Below, one piece after another: positions 25,463-34,123 of a DNA stretch of 64,000 nucleotides (its first letter is position 1; the number at the start of each line of letters is the position of its first letter). The notes under the pieces are model-generated. The model saw only the letters and a program-made list of their open reading frames with translations, was not told the DNA's origin and searched no databases. The DNA is from Flavivirga jejuensis (GTDB taxonomy: Bacteria > Bacteroidota > Bacteroidia > Flavobacteriales > Flavobacteriaceae), in NCBI RefSeq assembly GCF_030540765.1, contig NZ_JAUOEL010000003.1, positions 434,001 through 498,000 on the forward strand, written 5' to 3'. Made by a program: the position numbers and the translations under genes.

Positions 25463-26182
25463 TTAATTTACTTCTGCTTTTAAATCGCTTGCTCTTCTTG
25501 TATCAGAATTAAACTCGCCTTTTCTTTTTTGTCGATATTCTGTGAATAGAATACGCATATCTTCACTCATTTTATTCTTTATTTCTGCTACTTCTATACA
25601 ATCATAAGAATTTAAGCCATAAACAGGTTTCTTTTTTTCAAGTTCATTGTCGGTTCTATCATCTAGTCGTCCGCGTTGGTTTAAATCTTTATCAATAATA
25701 AACACCCGATCTGTATCTAAATTTTCAGAAAGATCTGTATGACTTTCTAAAGTAAAAAACACCTTTTGAATCTTATTAGGTTCTCCAAAAATGAAATGCC
25801 AAAATCTTAAATCTTCATACGAGTTAATCTCTGCTTTAAGTTTTTCAACCGCCTCTTCGGTTCCCTTAGGCATTAAAACAACTATTTGAAAGCGTTTAAA
25901 GCCTTTAAACTTATCATAAACTAATTCCTTTAAATTAGATGCTGTTATGGTTTTATCTAAAGGATTATGACCAAAAAAACCTAATACGGTAATATGATCT
26001 TTTAAAAGAATTTGTTCTTCTGAATTTGAAGTAAACTGCTGTAAATCTAAAACCGATTCATTAACAATATCTAACGGCGTATAATTATGAGTTGCTGGAT
26101 ATAAGAACAACAAAAACGTTACGGGAAGAAAAAACAAAACCCCTAAAACCACATACCGACTTACTTTTTTGTAATCCATCAA
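25463..26182 (-). CDS. Membrane-anchored thioredoxin-fold protein, SCO-like without the CxxxC
   Basis: This is a 239-residue protein with an N-terminal membrane helix (about 10-30, VVLGVLFFLPVTFLLFLYP). A thioredoxin-like domain follows: ITVLGFFGHNPLDKT occupies the position where SCO proteins have their cysteines, but no cysteine is present there, and RVFIIDKDLNQRGRLDDR matches the later strand-turn. The only cysteine is in NSYDCIEV, so it cannot act as a classical copper chaperone. The location among oxidase genes suggests an assembly role (inference). It lies between the oxidase operon terminator and the SCO gene. Confidence 0.65.
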   Translation of the reverse strand: MMDYKKVSRYVVLGVLFFLPVTFLLFLYPATHNYTPLDIVNESVLDLQQFTSNSEEQILLKDHITVLGFFGHNPLDKTITASNLKELVYDKFKGFKRFQIVVLMPKGTEEAVEKLKAEINSYEDLRFWHFIFGEPNKIQKVFFTLESHTDLSENLDTDRVFIIDKDLNQRGRLDDRTDNELEKKKPVYGLNSYDCIEVAEIKNKMSEDMRILFTEYRQKRKGEFNSDTRRASDLKAEVN

Positions 26183-26197
26183 ATAACAGTATTTATC

Positions 26198-26353
26198 CCA
26201 TTTCTCATTTGAAATAATCGCAATAAAACGCCCTTTTTTACTTTCTACTTCAATAGAGAAAGAAATCGTAACTAAGGCTATGCTTTATTTTTCTATTTTG
26301 TAGAAAGTAAAAAATCATCATTTTCTTTTACTGTAATTTCAAATGAGAAATGG
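26198..26353. repeat. 156-bp nested inverted repeat, MITE-like or structured RNA
   Basis: The outer arms, 18 bases each (26198-26215 and 26336-26353), are perfect complements. Inside them, 15-base arms (TTTTTTACTTTCTAC at 26234-26248 and its complement at 26300-26314) are also perfect. The centre is weakly self-complementary. There is no coding potential. It lies in the 280-base gap between the 239-residue gene and the oxidase subunit IV gene. Confidence 0.6.
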
Positions 26354-26386
26354 CATTATAAAAACATACGTTTGCAAAAATAAAAA

Positions 26387-26410
26387 AAAGACGGTTTAAA
26401 AACCGTCTTT
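26387..26410 (-). terminator. Terminator of the cytochrome oxidase operon
   Basis: AAAGACGGTTT (26387-26397) pairs with AAACCGTCTTT (26400-26410). On the - strand the stem is followed by a run of T, 53 bases after the stop of the subunit IV gene. Confidence 0.85.
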
Positions 26411-26462
26411 ATATCTGTATTTAACACTTCGTATTCGCTAACTACCAGCTAAACGAATTTAG

Positions 26463-26843
26463 TTAAAAATCTCTTTTTATATATCCATCTTTATATACAT
26501 CGAATACGTAACCGCCTTCTTGTAATAAAATAAATATTAAATATATAATTAAGAATATCGCAGTCCAAACGATCATACGTCTTAAAGCTTTTACTTCGTC
26601 ACGCATGTGCATGAAATCCCAAGTAATATAATATGCTTTTACAATCGTTAGAATAATGAATATCCAGTTAAGTGCTTTCATTCCTAAAACCTGCGCCATT
26701 AAGGATTCTGGTTTTACAATACCTAAACCAACTTCGATTAAAGTTACTATGGTTAAGAAAATTAAAACCCCCCATATTTTTTGAGTATTCGATTTAAACT
26801 TAACTAAACCTCTAAATATTGCTAATTTATGTTCGTGTGCCAT
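26463..26843 (-). CDS. Cytochrome c oxidase subunit IV family protein
   Basis: This is a 126-residue protein with three membrane helices (about 22-40, 50-70 and 89-110). KAYYITWDFMHMRDEVKALRRM between helices 2 and 3 is the typical prokaryotic subunit IV pattern. It is a small accessory subunit of the heme-copper oxidase in the inner membrane. It is the last gene of the operon cyoE, subunit III, subunit III, subunit IV, followed by a terminator. Confidence 0.88.
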   Translation of the reverse strand: MAHEHKLAIFRGLVKFKSNTQKIWGVLIFLTIVTLIEVGLGIVKPESLMAQVLGMKALNWIFIILTIVKAYYITWDFMHMRDEVKALRRMIVWTAIFLIIYLIFILLQEGGYVFDVYKDGYIKRDF

Positions 26844-26912
26844 TTTTAAATGCTTTTTATATTTCCTTGCTTTTCTTTATAAGGAAATGAAAATATTTTT
26901 TAATTTAATCAA

Positions 26913-27896
26913 TTAAACTAGGTAGAAGAATGTGAATACAAATACCCAAACTAAATCTACAAAGTGCCAGTATAAACCAACTTTCTCAACCATTTCATAG
27001 TTTTTTCTTCTCTCGTAAGTTCCTAAAATCACATTAAAGAAAATAATGATATTTATAATAACTCCAGAAAATACGTGGAAACCGTGAAAGCCTGTGATAA
27101 AGAAAAAGAAATCTGCAAATAGTGGCGATCCATATTCGTTAACATATAAATTAGCGCCTTCTACAACTGCTTTTCCATTTTGTTTTATTTGTTTTAATGA
27201 TTCAGCTCTAGATAAAACTGTTTTCTCTCCTGCTTCATTAATTATCTGTGTTCTAACTAAAACATTATCATGAGATTCTAGACCGTGTATCACTTCTTCA
27301 ACAGTATATGTTGGCAAAGTACCTTCAGAAACAAACCATAATCCGCTTTTACTTTCGTGTTTTGATCTTTCTGCATGTGCATCAACTACAACAAAATCTC
27401 TTAATGCAACACGATGTCCTTCTGTATCTACAAACTGTAAAATGTTTCCACCTTTTGTTTGTACTGCACCATAGTCTCCTTTAATAAATGTTCCCCATTC
27501 CCAAGCTTGAGAGCCAACGAATATTAAACCACCTATAATGGTTAAAAACATGTAAATGGTAACTTTAGCTTTATTTAAATGATGACCAGCATCTACGGCT
27601 AACACCATAGTTACAGACGACATAATAAGCACAAATGTCATGAAAGCCACATAATACATAGGTGCGTTTACACCATGTAAAAAAGGAAAGTGAGTAAACA
27701 CTTCATCGGCTATAGGCCATGAATCAATAAACTTAAATCTTGAAAATCCGTAGGCTGCTAAAAACCCAGAAAAAGTTAAAGCATCCGAAACGATGAAAAA
27801 CCACATCATCATTTTACCATAACTTGAATTTAGAGGCTTTGTTGCTCCTCCCCAAGTTTTACCTTCTGTTCCAGTATTTACAACTGTAGTACTCAT
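26913..27896 (-). CDS. Cytochrome c oxidase subunit III with large soluble insertion
   Basis: This is a 327-residue member of the heme-copper oxidase subunit III family. Membrane helices are seen at about 28-50, 75-100, 112-132, then 255-285 and 305-327. GFHGFHVFSG and YWHFVDLVWVFVFTFFYLV are the family signatures. Between helices 3 and 4 there is a soluble insertion of roughly 110 residues (about 140-250; for example DAHAERSKHESKSG), which makes the protein longer than the usual 190-260. A shorter subunit III gene lies directly upstream, so the complex has two such subunits. Confidence 0.9.
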   Translation of the reverse strand: MSTTVVNTGTEGKTWGGATKPLNSSYGKMMMWFFIVSDALTFSGFLAAYGFSRFKFIDSWPIADEVFTHFPFLHGVNAPMYYVAFMTFVLIMSSVTMVLAVDAGHHLNKAKVTIYMFLTIIGGLIFVGSQAWEWGTFIKGDYGAVQTKGGNILQFVDTEGHRVALRDFVVVDAHAERSKHESKSGLWFVSEGTLPTYTVEEVIHGLESHDNVLVRTQIINEAGEKTVLSRAESLKQIKQNGKAVVEGANLYVNEYGSPLFADFFFFITGFHGFHVFSGVIINIIIFFNVILGTYERRKNYEMVEKVGLYWHFVDLVWVFVFTFFYLV

Positions 27897-28033
27897 ATAT
27901 AATGGTTGTTTTTTAAAAGTTGCACAAAAATAATCAATTTATTCATCTAATAAAACATCCAACACTAAATTATACATACTTCAAAAAAAAGCTACTTTGG
28001 ATGTTGTATGAGACTATTAGAAATCAATAAAAA

Positions 28034-28615
28034 TCATCGAATGAAATATAAAAACAAAAAGAGATAAACCCATAGTATATCTATAAAATGCCAAAAGGTA
28101 GCAGCAAGTTCTAATCCAAGCATTTTCGTTGCATTATACTTTTGTTTAAAATGATTATAAATTACCACCAACAAACAAATTAATCCAACAACCACGTGCA
28201 AAATATGCACAATGGCTATTAAATAAATGTAAGACATGGTTACATTACTGGTTGGTCCAGTGAAATTATAACCTAAATCTATGATTTGTTGAAAGCCTGT
28301 AAATTGATTAAAAATAAAAATAACACCTAAAATGAGTGTTACAAATAGCCAAAGAGTTGTTGCTTTTCTATCTCCCTTTTTTAAAGCTTTTTTAGCTAAA
28401 ATGAAAGATAAACTACTAATAAGTATAACCACGGTACTTATTATAAAAGCATTAGGCAATACAAAATCTTTTAACCAATCGGGTCTAGAGCTACTTACAA
28501 TAAAAGCACTCGTCCAGCCCATAAAAGACATAATTAGTGAAATGATACCAAACCAAAGCATCATTTTTTTTGCTCTACTATTTTTCTCTTCTTGTGTTCC
28601 TTGAGTTAAATCCAT
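28034..28615 (-). CDS. Cytochrome c oxidase subunit III family protein (short)
   Basis: This is a 193-residue protein with five membrane helices. YLIAIVHILHVVVGLICLLVV and TFWHFIDILWVYLFLFLYFIR are hallmark segments with the histidines of subunit III. It lies 2 bases after the heme O synthase gene, so the two are coupled. Paired with the longer subunit III gene downstream, this repeats the CtaE-type duplication common in Bacteroidota oxidase clusters. Confidence 0.92.
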   Translation of the reverse strand: MDLTQGTQEEKNSRAKKMMLWFGIISLIMSFMGWTSAFIVSSSRPDWLKDFVLPNAFIISTVVILISSLSFILAKKALKKGDRKATTLWLFVTLILGVIFIFNQFTGFQQIIDLGYNFTGPTSNVTMSYIYLIAIVHILHVVVGLICLLVVIYNHFKQKYNATKMLGLELAATFWHFIDILWVYLFLFLYFIR

Positions 28616-28617
28616 GA

Positions 28618-29511
28618 TTATCTTATAAATTTATCTATTACATAAACTATTTGTACAAGCGTTATATAGGAAACACTAGCTAGCATAAGTTGTTTTGCTG
28701 CTTTCTCGGTCATTTCTTTAAACAATCGAATGGCATAGTACAACATGCCTAATCCTAAAATAAAAACTAATATGGCTGCAACAATTGATAATTGTAATGT
28801 CCCAGTAAAACCAAATACTGGTATAATAGATACTAGTAAGGTCCAAATGGTATACATAATAGTTTGCACTGCCGTTCCTTTATCTTGTTTTCCTGTTGGC
28901 AACATAAAGAATCCTCCTTTTTTATAATCGTCAAATAAAAACCAACCTATAGCCCAAAAATGAGGGAATTGCCAAAAAAATTGTAAAGCGAATAAGGTTC
29001 CTGGTTCTATACCAAAATCATCTGTAGCTGCTACCCATCCTAACATAAAAGGGATAGCTCCTGGAATGGCACCTACAAATACGGCAAGTGGTGTTTTTGT
29101 TTTTAAAGGCGTGTATACACAGGTATATAAAAATATTGAGATAGCACCAAACATAGCTGTTTGCTTATTGATAGTGTATAAAATAATGATGCCAAATAGG
29201 GTAAAAACAGCCGCAATGATGAATGCTGTGGTTACAGACATACGCCCTGCAGGAATGGGTCTGTTTTTAGTACGGTTCATTAAGGCATCTAAATCTTTTT
29301 CAATAATTTGATTAAAAGCATTCGATGCTCCTACCATAAAATAGCCTCCAAAGGCGAGTAGCGTTAATGTTTTAAAATCAACGGTATCAATGCCTAATAA
29401 ATATCCTGCTAATGAAGAAAAAACCACACTCAATGCTAAACGCATTTTTGTGATTTCTTTAAAATCTGAAATAACAGAAGGTGTTGCTAATGAAGATTTT
29501 GAATTACTCAA
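28618..29511 (-). CDS. cyoE: Heme O synthase (protoheme IX farnesyltransferase)
   Basis: This is a 297-residue UbiA-family prenyltransferase with about nine membrane helices. GASNAFNQIIEKDLDALMNRT carries the aspartate-rich magnesium-diphosphate motif and is followed by KNRPIPAGRM, the CyoE/CtaB signature. It attaches farnesyl to heme B to make heme O for the oxidase. The start is a TTG at 29511; the next in-frame ATG, about 22 codons in, would cut into the conserved part. The promoter at 29545-29575 is a good TTG-N20-TATCTTTG match, so this is the first gene of the oxidase operon. Confidence 0.93.
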   Translation of the reverse strand: MSNSKSSLATPSVISDFKEITKMRLALSVVFSSLAGYLLGIDTVDFKTLTLLAFGGYFMVGASNAFNQIIEKDLDALMNRTKNRPIPAGRMSVTTAFIIAAVFTLFGIIILYTINKQTAMFGAISIFLYTCVYTPLKTKTPLAVFVGAIPGAIPFMLGWVAATDDFGIEPGTLFALQFFWQFPHFWAIGWFLFDDYKKGGFFMLPTGKQDKGTAVQTIMYTIWTLLVSIIPVFGFTGTLQLSIVAAILVFILGLGMLYYAIRLFKEMTEKAAKQLMLASVSYITLVQIVYVIDKFIR

Positions 29512-29544
29512 TATTTTTTTATTTATGGCTTTTTATAGCGAGTG

Positions 29545-29575
29545 CAAAGATACCTTATTAAAGCTTTTCGAGCAA
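29545..29575 (-). promoter_or_regulatory. Promoter of the cyoE-oxidase operon
   Basis: On the - strand TTG (29573-29575) is followed after 20 bases by TATCTTTG (29545-29552). This matches the Bacteroidota -33/-7 pattern, 33 bases before the TTG start at 29511. Confidence 0.65.
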
Positions 29576-29663
29576 TGCTTTTTATTGGTTAATTTATTCA
29601 TCTATTCAAGCATAAATTATTTTGTACTTTTATGGTATTCTACAATGCTTAAGATGCCTCATT

Positions 29664-30530
29664 ATGAAATCGACAAAAACACTTAGTACTCTTTTTATTT
29701 TTTTAATCACTTTGGTTGCCTACACTCAAAATAAAGAAGTGATTATTAAAACACACAAGCTCACCGAAAACATTTATATGCTTGAAGGAAAAGGTGGCAA
29801 TATTGCTATTTCAATTGGAGATGATGGTGTTTTTATGATTGACAGTCAGTTTGCAAATTTAACTCCCAAAATTACAACAGCCATTAAACAATTAAGTGAA
29901 AAGCAAATTAAATTCTTAGCAAATACACATCATCACGGAGACCATAGTGGAGGCAATGCAAACATATCTAAACTTGGAACCAATATTATAGCTCATGATA
30001 ATGTGTATAAGCGCATTAAAGCTAATACTAAGCAATCAAAAGAATCATTACCTGTAATTACCTTTAACGACAAATTAAACCTCCATATTAATAATGAACT
30101 CGTTATTGCTTTTCATGTTGAAAACGCCCATACTGATGGAGATAGTATGCTTTATTTTACTGAAAACAATGTGCTCCATACTGGAGATGTTTATTTTAAT
30201 GGCAGATATCCGTATATCGATTTAAATTCTGGTGGTAGCGTTAATGGATATATTGAAGCAATAAAAAAGGGGTTAATGCTTTTAGATAGTGAAAGCAAAA
30301 TAGTTCCTGGGCATGGTGCTATTTCAAACAAAGCCGAATACGAATCGTTTTTAACCATGCTACAAACATTAAAAGCCAATGTGCTAGCAGAGATTGAAAT
30401 AGGTAAAACGGAAAATGACGTCGCTAATAATACTAAGATTACTGCAAAATATGACGCCTTAGGTTATGGTAATTATTTCATTAATAGTGAAAGGGTAAGG
30501 AGAATTTTTTATAAAAGTTTGAAAAAGTAA
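29664..30530 (+). CDS. Exported MBL-fold metallo-hydrolase
   Basis: With the ATG at 29664 (MKSTKTLSTLFIFLITLVAYTQ, a clear signal peptide) it has 288 residues; the open frame extends 14 codons upstream. The metallo-beta-lactamase fold is shown by ANTHHHGDHSGGN (zinc ligands HxHxDH type), the second histidine in NAHTDGDSM, the aspartate in HTGDVYFNG and PGHG near residue 225. The zinc ligands of a two-metal site are therefore complete. It resembles periplasmic members such as quinoprotein-associated hydrolases, but activity on beta-lactams cannot be inferred. It is divergent from cyoE. Confidence 0.88.
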   Translation: MKSTKTLSTLFIFLITLVAYTQNKEVIIKTHKLTENIYMLEGKGGNIAISIGDDGVFMIDSQFANLTPKITTAIKQLSEKQIKFLANTHHHGDHSGGNANISKLGTNIIAHDNVYKRIKANTKQSKESLPVITFNDKLNLHINNELVIAFHVENAHTDGDSMLYFTENNVLHTGDVYFNGRYPYIDLNSGGSVNGYIEAIKKGLMLLDSESKIVPGHGAISNKAEYESFLTMLQTLKANVLAEIEIGKTENDVANNTKITAKYDALGYGNYFINSERVRRIFYKSLKK

Positions 30531-30717
30531 AATATACATTCTATTTGATCTTTCAGAAATTTTATTGATTAATACCAAAATAAAAAACAGGTAAAACTGA
30601 ATTCGTAAAATTCGTATCAAAAATTTTTAGAAGCTGAAAGCGGCATACACTAAATTAGATAGTTTAACTACAATTGAGATCAATAAGGAAGTATCAAACT
30701 CAATATCAAATTTTAAG

Positions 30718-30752
30718 TTCAATTTATAAGATTCCTGCCTTCTCAGGAATTA
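30718..30752. repeat. Hairpin repeat overlapping the stop of the RemB-like gene
   Basis: TTCAATTTATAAGATTCC and the palindrome ATTCCTG..CAGGAAT repeat the unit at 25427-25457. The last bases contain the stop codon of the - strand gene at 30750. The rest of the gap 30531-30749 is AT-rich with nothing recognised. Confidence 0.6.
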
Positions 30753-32849
30753 GAAATCAAAGTACCAGTTAAATAAATCGGTTCGAACTCCAAAATTAAA
30801 CCAAACGGTATTACTTTTAAAAGTTGTTGCCGTTTCTGCTTCTGGGTCAAAATCCCTAAAACTAATATCTGCAAATACTTTTAAATTAGATGCTGGGTTA
30901 ATAACATAGCCTGCTTGTAAATTCCCATTAAAGGTTTTAGTTTTTATACCTTGACCAACTTCAACACCAGTATCAAAAGGCCTGTCATTATAATCTCTAT
31001 AAATATCACCTCCATAACTAAAATTATCTGTGCCGTCATTAAAATCCAGTCCGCGTATTCCATAAATAAGTTTTGCATCTGCAAACCAACGTTTGTAATG
31101 ATAACGTCCTATTAAAATCGCTTCGCTAAAATTGGCTCCCCATAAATGCGCCATAGGCTGGTTATTGTGTGCATAATTTAATACGATGGTATTATGCGAA
31201 TAGGTATATGGTCTTACCCTGTTATATTCGAACTGTAACAGTAAATTATCAACTTTAAAAGCATTAAAATATTTAAGCCCAAGTTGGAAGCCAAACTTGT
31301 TTTTCCAACTTTTTTCACCGCCTTTAACATCGCTAAGAGAAAATTCATCTAAAATAAATTGACCATATGCATTTATATTATCATTCCATTTATATTTAGC
31401 TGATGCACCAAGAAGTGCATTTCCTGCACCTTGTCCTGTCTCAAACTCAATGGCTCTAAAGAATATAATAGGGTTTAGGTAATTGATATCAAAACCTCTA
31501 TCATTTGAGTTTGTCCAAAGCACCGATTCAAACAATCCTATATTCAATCGTTTAGAAACATTCCAACTTAAATAATGATTTGCAATGTACTTTGTTAAAA
31601 ATGCTTTATCTACTTCAACCTCAGGTCTCACATCTTTTAACCACATCCAAGTGTTGGTGTATTTTATTTTCCAAAACTTAGTATTTAATTTTAAAAAGGG
31701 ATGCGGACTTGCTACATCGCTAATAAATAATGAACGGTATCCATCTCCAATAAAGTTTTTACCATGTCCAAATTGAACATTTATAAACTTAGCTGGCGAA
31801 TAAGATAAATATGCTTCGGCTACAGGGTAATCGTAAGAATCGGTTTTAAAACGTTTTGCAATACCGCGACCAGGAATAATTGCAGGATCGGGTCCAAAAG
31901 CTTTTAAGCTCTCTGCATATTCATTTACGTATTGTGCAAACCTACCTTGGCTTTCAAAAACGGTGGTATAAAAATTAAACTTTTTCCCTAATCCACCTTG
32001 AACTAAAAGACCTCTTGTATTATTGTATGTTGTATTAAAACTAGCATCGGTATCTTTTCCTATTTGTAAATCGAATATAGGGTCTACTGTAAACCAATAA
32101 TCGTCTCCTTGTAACTGTACTAAATGTTCATTCCAAAGTTTTTTACCTACCCATGTATCTGTTTCTTTTTTTAATTTTTCTTTTTCAGCCTTAAAATCGT
32201 AATACTTTGATACCTCATCGTACATAAATGGTTTTGAAGCGGTATGGCTATTGGTTCCTACAAGATTCATACTTCTATCGAATCTTGAATAGTCGCTATG
32301 TGTAAATTGTATATTTAACTGACTGTTATACGCTTTATCTTCAAAGGTTTTTAAATTGGCATTAACATTATCAAACTCTGTTTTTAATTGTTTTTCCTGT
32401 TTGGAGATCTCATTATCTTTTGCTAAATCCTGTGTTTGTACAGCTTGGTTAACTAAAGGAATCTTTATAGGTAGCGAATATTGTTTGTATGTTTTTCTTC
32501 CACTATAGGTTGCTGGTTCTATCTTAGGCATTGTTGAGAATACGCGTTTGGTTTCCTCCTTTAGCTCATTATAAATGGCATCAACATAAATAATCCTAAA
32601 CTGTCCAATTGTATCTACTTCAAAAAGCACTACAACTTCTCCTTTGTATTTCTCGTCGTATACTTTTTGTGGTACTTTAAAATTGTTATAAATATGTTCG
32701 AATACATGTTTATCAAAACATTTTTGTAAAGAATCTATGGCTATGGCATTACAATTTGGAAAAACGGGTGGTTTTTCAGCCAAAAAAGTGTCTTGCGAAT
32801 AGCTATGATATTGGACTAATAGTAGGAGTAGTACAATGGTTCTCTTCAT
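30750..32849 (-). CDS. remB: RemB-like gliding motility / Wzi-type outer-membrane barrel protein
   Basis: This is a 699-residue protein with a signal peptide (1-19, ending SYS). Residues about 55-130 resemble the C-terminal domain of TonB (GEVVVLFEVDTIGQFRIIYVDAIYNEL...MPKIEPATYSGRKTYKQYSLPIKI). A coiled-coil stretch at about 145-175 follows. The rest is a Wzi-like beta-barrel (FGHGKNFIGDGYRSLFISDVASP, NPIIFFRAIEFETGQ). This architecture is annotated as gliding motility protein RemB in flavobacteria. The position next to two TonB genes and the sprA region supports a surface or motility role. The symbol is a best match and not proven. Confidence 0.6.
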   Translation of the reverse strand: MKRTIVLLLLLVQYHSYSQDTFLAEKPPVFPNCNAIAIDSLQKCFDKHVFEHIYNNFKVPQKVYDEKYKGEVVVLFEVDTIGQFRIIYVDAIYNELKEETKRVFSTMPKIEPATYSGRKTYKQYSLPIKIPLVNQAVQTQDLAKDNEISKQEKQLKTEFDNVNANLKTFEDKAYNSQLNIQFTHSDYSRFDRSMNLVGTNSHTASKPFMYDEVSKYYDFKAEKEKLKKETDTWVGKKLWNEHLVQLQGDDYWFTVDPIFDLQIGKDTDASFNTTYNNTRGLLVQGGLGKKFNFYTTVFESQGRFAQYVNEYAESLKAFGPDPAIIPGRGIAKRFKTDSYDYPVAEAYLSYSPAKFINVQFGHGKNFIGDGYRSLFISDVASPHPFLKLNTKFWKIKYTNTWMWLKDVRPEVEVDKAFLTKYIANHYLSWNVSKRLNIGLFESVLWTNSNDRGFDINYLNPIIFFRAIEFETGQGAGNALLGASAKYKWNDNINAYGQFILDEFSLSDVKGGEKSWKNKFGFQLGLKYFNAFKVDNLLLQFEYNRVRPYTYSHNTIVLNYAHNNQPMAHLWGANFSEAILIGRYHYKRWFADAKLIYGIRGLDFNDGTDNFSYGGDIYRDYNDRPFDTGVEVGQGIKTKTFNGNLQAGYVINPASNLKVFADISFRDFDPEAETATTFKSNTVWFNFGVRTDLFNWYFDF

Positions 32850-33021
32850 GGAAATCTATTAAGAATTGATTTTGTGGAGAAAGATACTATATTTTTTTCA
32901 GGTACATACTTTAGTCAATTGTTGAAGTTTATTTTTAACTCGCATTATGTATTAAAACTTCGAAATGAATAATGCGGGTTTAATATTGAAATCTCTGTAA
33001 ATAACAAATTCAGGTTAAAGA

Positions 33022-33055
33022 AAAACCACTATCGATTTTAATTGATAGTGGTTTT
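33022..33055. terminator. Hairpin terminator between tonB and the RemB-like gene
   Basis: AAAACCACTATC (33022-33033) pairs with GATAGTGGTTTT (33044-33055), with A/T-rich ends on both sides. The 356-base gap 32850-33205 otherwise holds a dispersed repeat at about 33125-33190 and no gene. Confidence 0.75.
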
Positions 33056-33124
33056 AAAATTTATACGTCAGTTCAATATATTAAATATTGATAATGACTA
33101 ATTTGTTGTCTATAAATAAAGAAA

Positions 33125-33190
33125 TTGTGTCATTCCGAAAGAGGTACGAGGAGGAATCTCTTATTTATGAGATGTCTCGTCACTCATGCT
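33125..33190. repeat. Dispersed repeat copy near the tonB stop
   Basis: GTGTCATTCCGAAAGAGG, then GAGGAATCTCTTATTTATGAG, a member of the same GTCATTC..GAATCT family as at 12913 and 13101. It lies just before the stop of the TonB gene at 33206. Confidence 0.55.
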
Positions 33191-33205
33191 TCTCTCTATA
33201 TACGG

Positions 33206-33994
33206 TTATTCCGCTCTAAAGACTATTGGTACGGTGTACATAACACCTACATTTTTGTCTTGCTGTTTCGCTGGCAACATTTCTGGTATAATGTTGATAA
33301 CCCGTTCTGCTTCATCTGCTAATTTTGGATGTGAAGCTCTGGTTCTTATGTTTGTTACTTGCCCCGTTTTGTCAATTTTAAATTGTACATGAATTTTTTG
33401 CGTTCCAGTTAAACCATAGTCTATAGCAATATCATTGCCATTAAATTTTCTTTGAATAAGCTTAGTTATTTTTCCAGACATACATTTAAGTCTTTCATCA
33501 TTCGATTTTTTCTTTTCACAACCAGGATAAATAGGTACTACTTGAACTAAATTTAAAGGAATAAAGACATCTTCTTCAACTTCTGCCAAATTTATATCAT
33601 CAGGGTCTATTGGTAGATTATCCTTTACGGTTGGATCTTCAGGTTTATTATCTATTATAGGGTTTATAGGAATGTCATCTGGAACTTCTACCAACTTGCT
33701 AGATTGTTTCCTTTGTTTTTGCTCAACAGGTTCCTGAATAACTGGAGTCTCTGGTTTTATTATTGGAATATCAATACTATACGGCTCATCTATTGGAGAC
33801 TTATCCACATAAGTTGGAATCGTAGTTTCAAACTCGGCTTCTAACAAGCCAAAGGCGGCCAGTAAACATAGAATTAGCCCTATTTGAAAGTAAAGGGTTG
33901 AGTTTTTTTGTAAATTTGCATCATGCTTTTGTGATTTTTTCACGATTTGCTCATTTTGCCGAATGAGTTCGTGAGTTTTCTTTGAATTAATCAT
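33206..33994 (-). CDS. Energy transducer TonB (first of two)
   Basis: This is a 262-residue protein. A cytoplasmic N-terminus rich in lysine is followed by one membrane helix (about 34-52, LYFQIGLILCLLAAFGLL). A proline-rich periplasmic spacer lies at about 65-150 (PETPVIQEPVEQK). The TonB C-terminal domain is at about 155-262 (VPIYPGCEKKKSNDERLKCMSGKI, TGTQKIHVQFKIDKTGQV). It couples the proton-motive force to outer-membrane receptors. A paralogue lies directly upstream, with a hairpin between them. Confidence 0.92.
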   Translation of the reverse strand: MINSKKTHELIRQNEQIVKKSQKHDANLQKNSTLYFQIGLILCLLAAFGLLEAEFETTIPTYVDKSPIDEPYSIDIPIIKPETPVIQEPVEQKQRKQSSKLVEVPDDIPINPIIDNKPEDPTVKDNLPIDPDDINLAEVEEDVFIPLNLVQVVPIYPGCEKKKSNDERLKCMSGKITKLIQRKFNGNDIAIDYGLTGTQKIHVQFKIDKTGQVTNIRTRASHPKLADEAERVINIIPEMLPAKQQDKNVGVMYTVPIVFRAE

Positions 33995-34059
33995 AATAAT
34001 TTATAGTATAAATGTTAATATTATGATAAAAACACAATAAGTATACCAAAAAAGAAATC

Positions 34060-34080
34060 CCGTTACAAAATTTGTAACGG
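34060..34080. terminator. Hairpin between the two tonB genes
   Basis: CCGTTACAAA pairs with TTTGTAACGG around a 1-base centre. Located between the stop of one tonB (34124) and the start of the other (33994), it may terminate or attenuate. Confidence 0.55.
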
Positions 34081-34123
34081 AATTTTATATTATGATGATT
34101 CCTGATTTACAGGAGGTTAAAAT

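Noticed and set aside
33125-33392. Two + strand frames near the tonB stop
   Set aside because: They consist of a dispersed repeat plus antisense of tonB.
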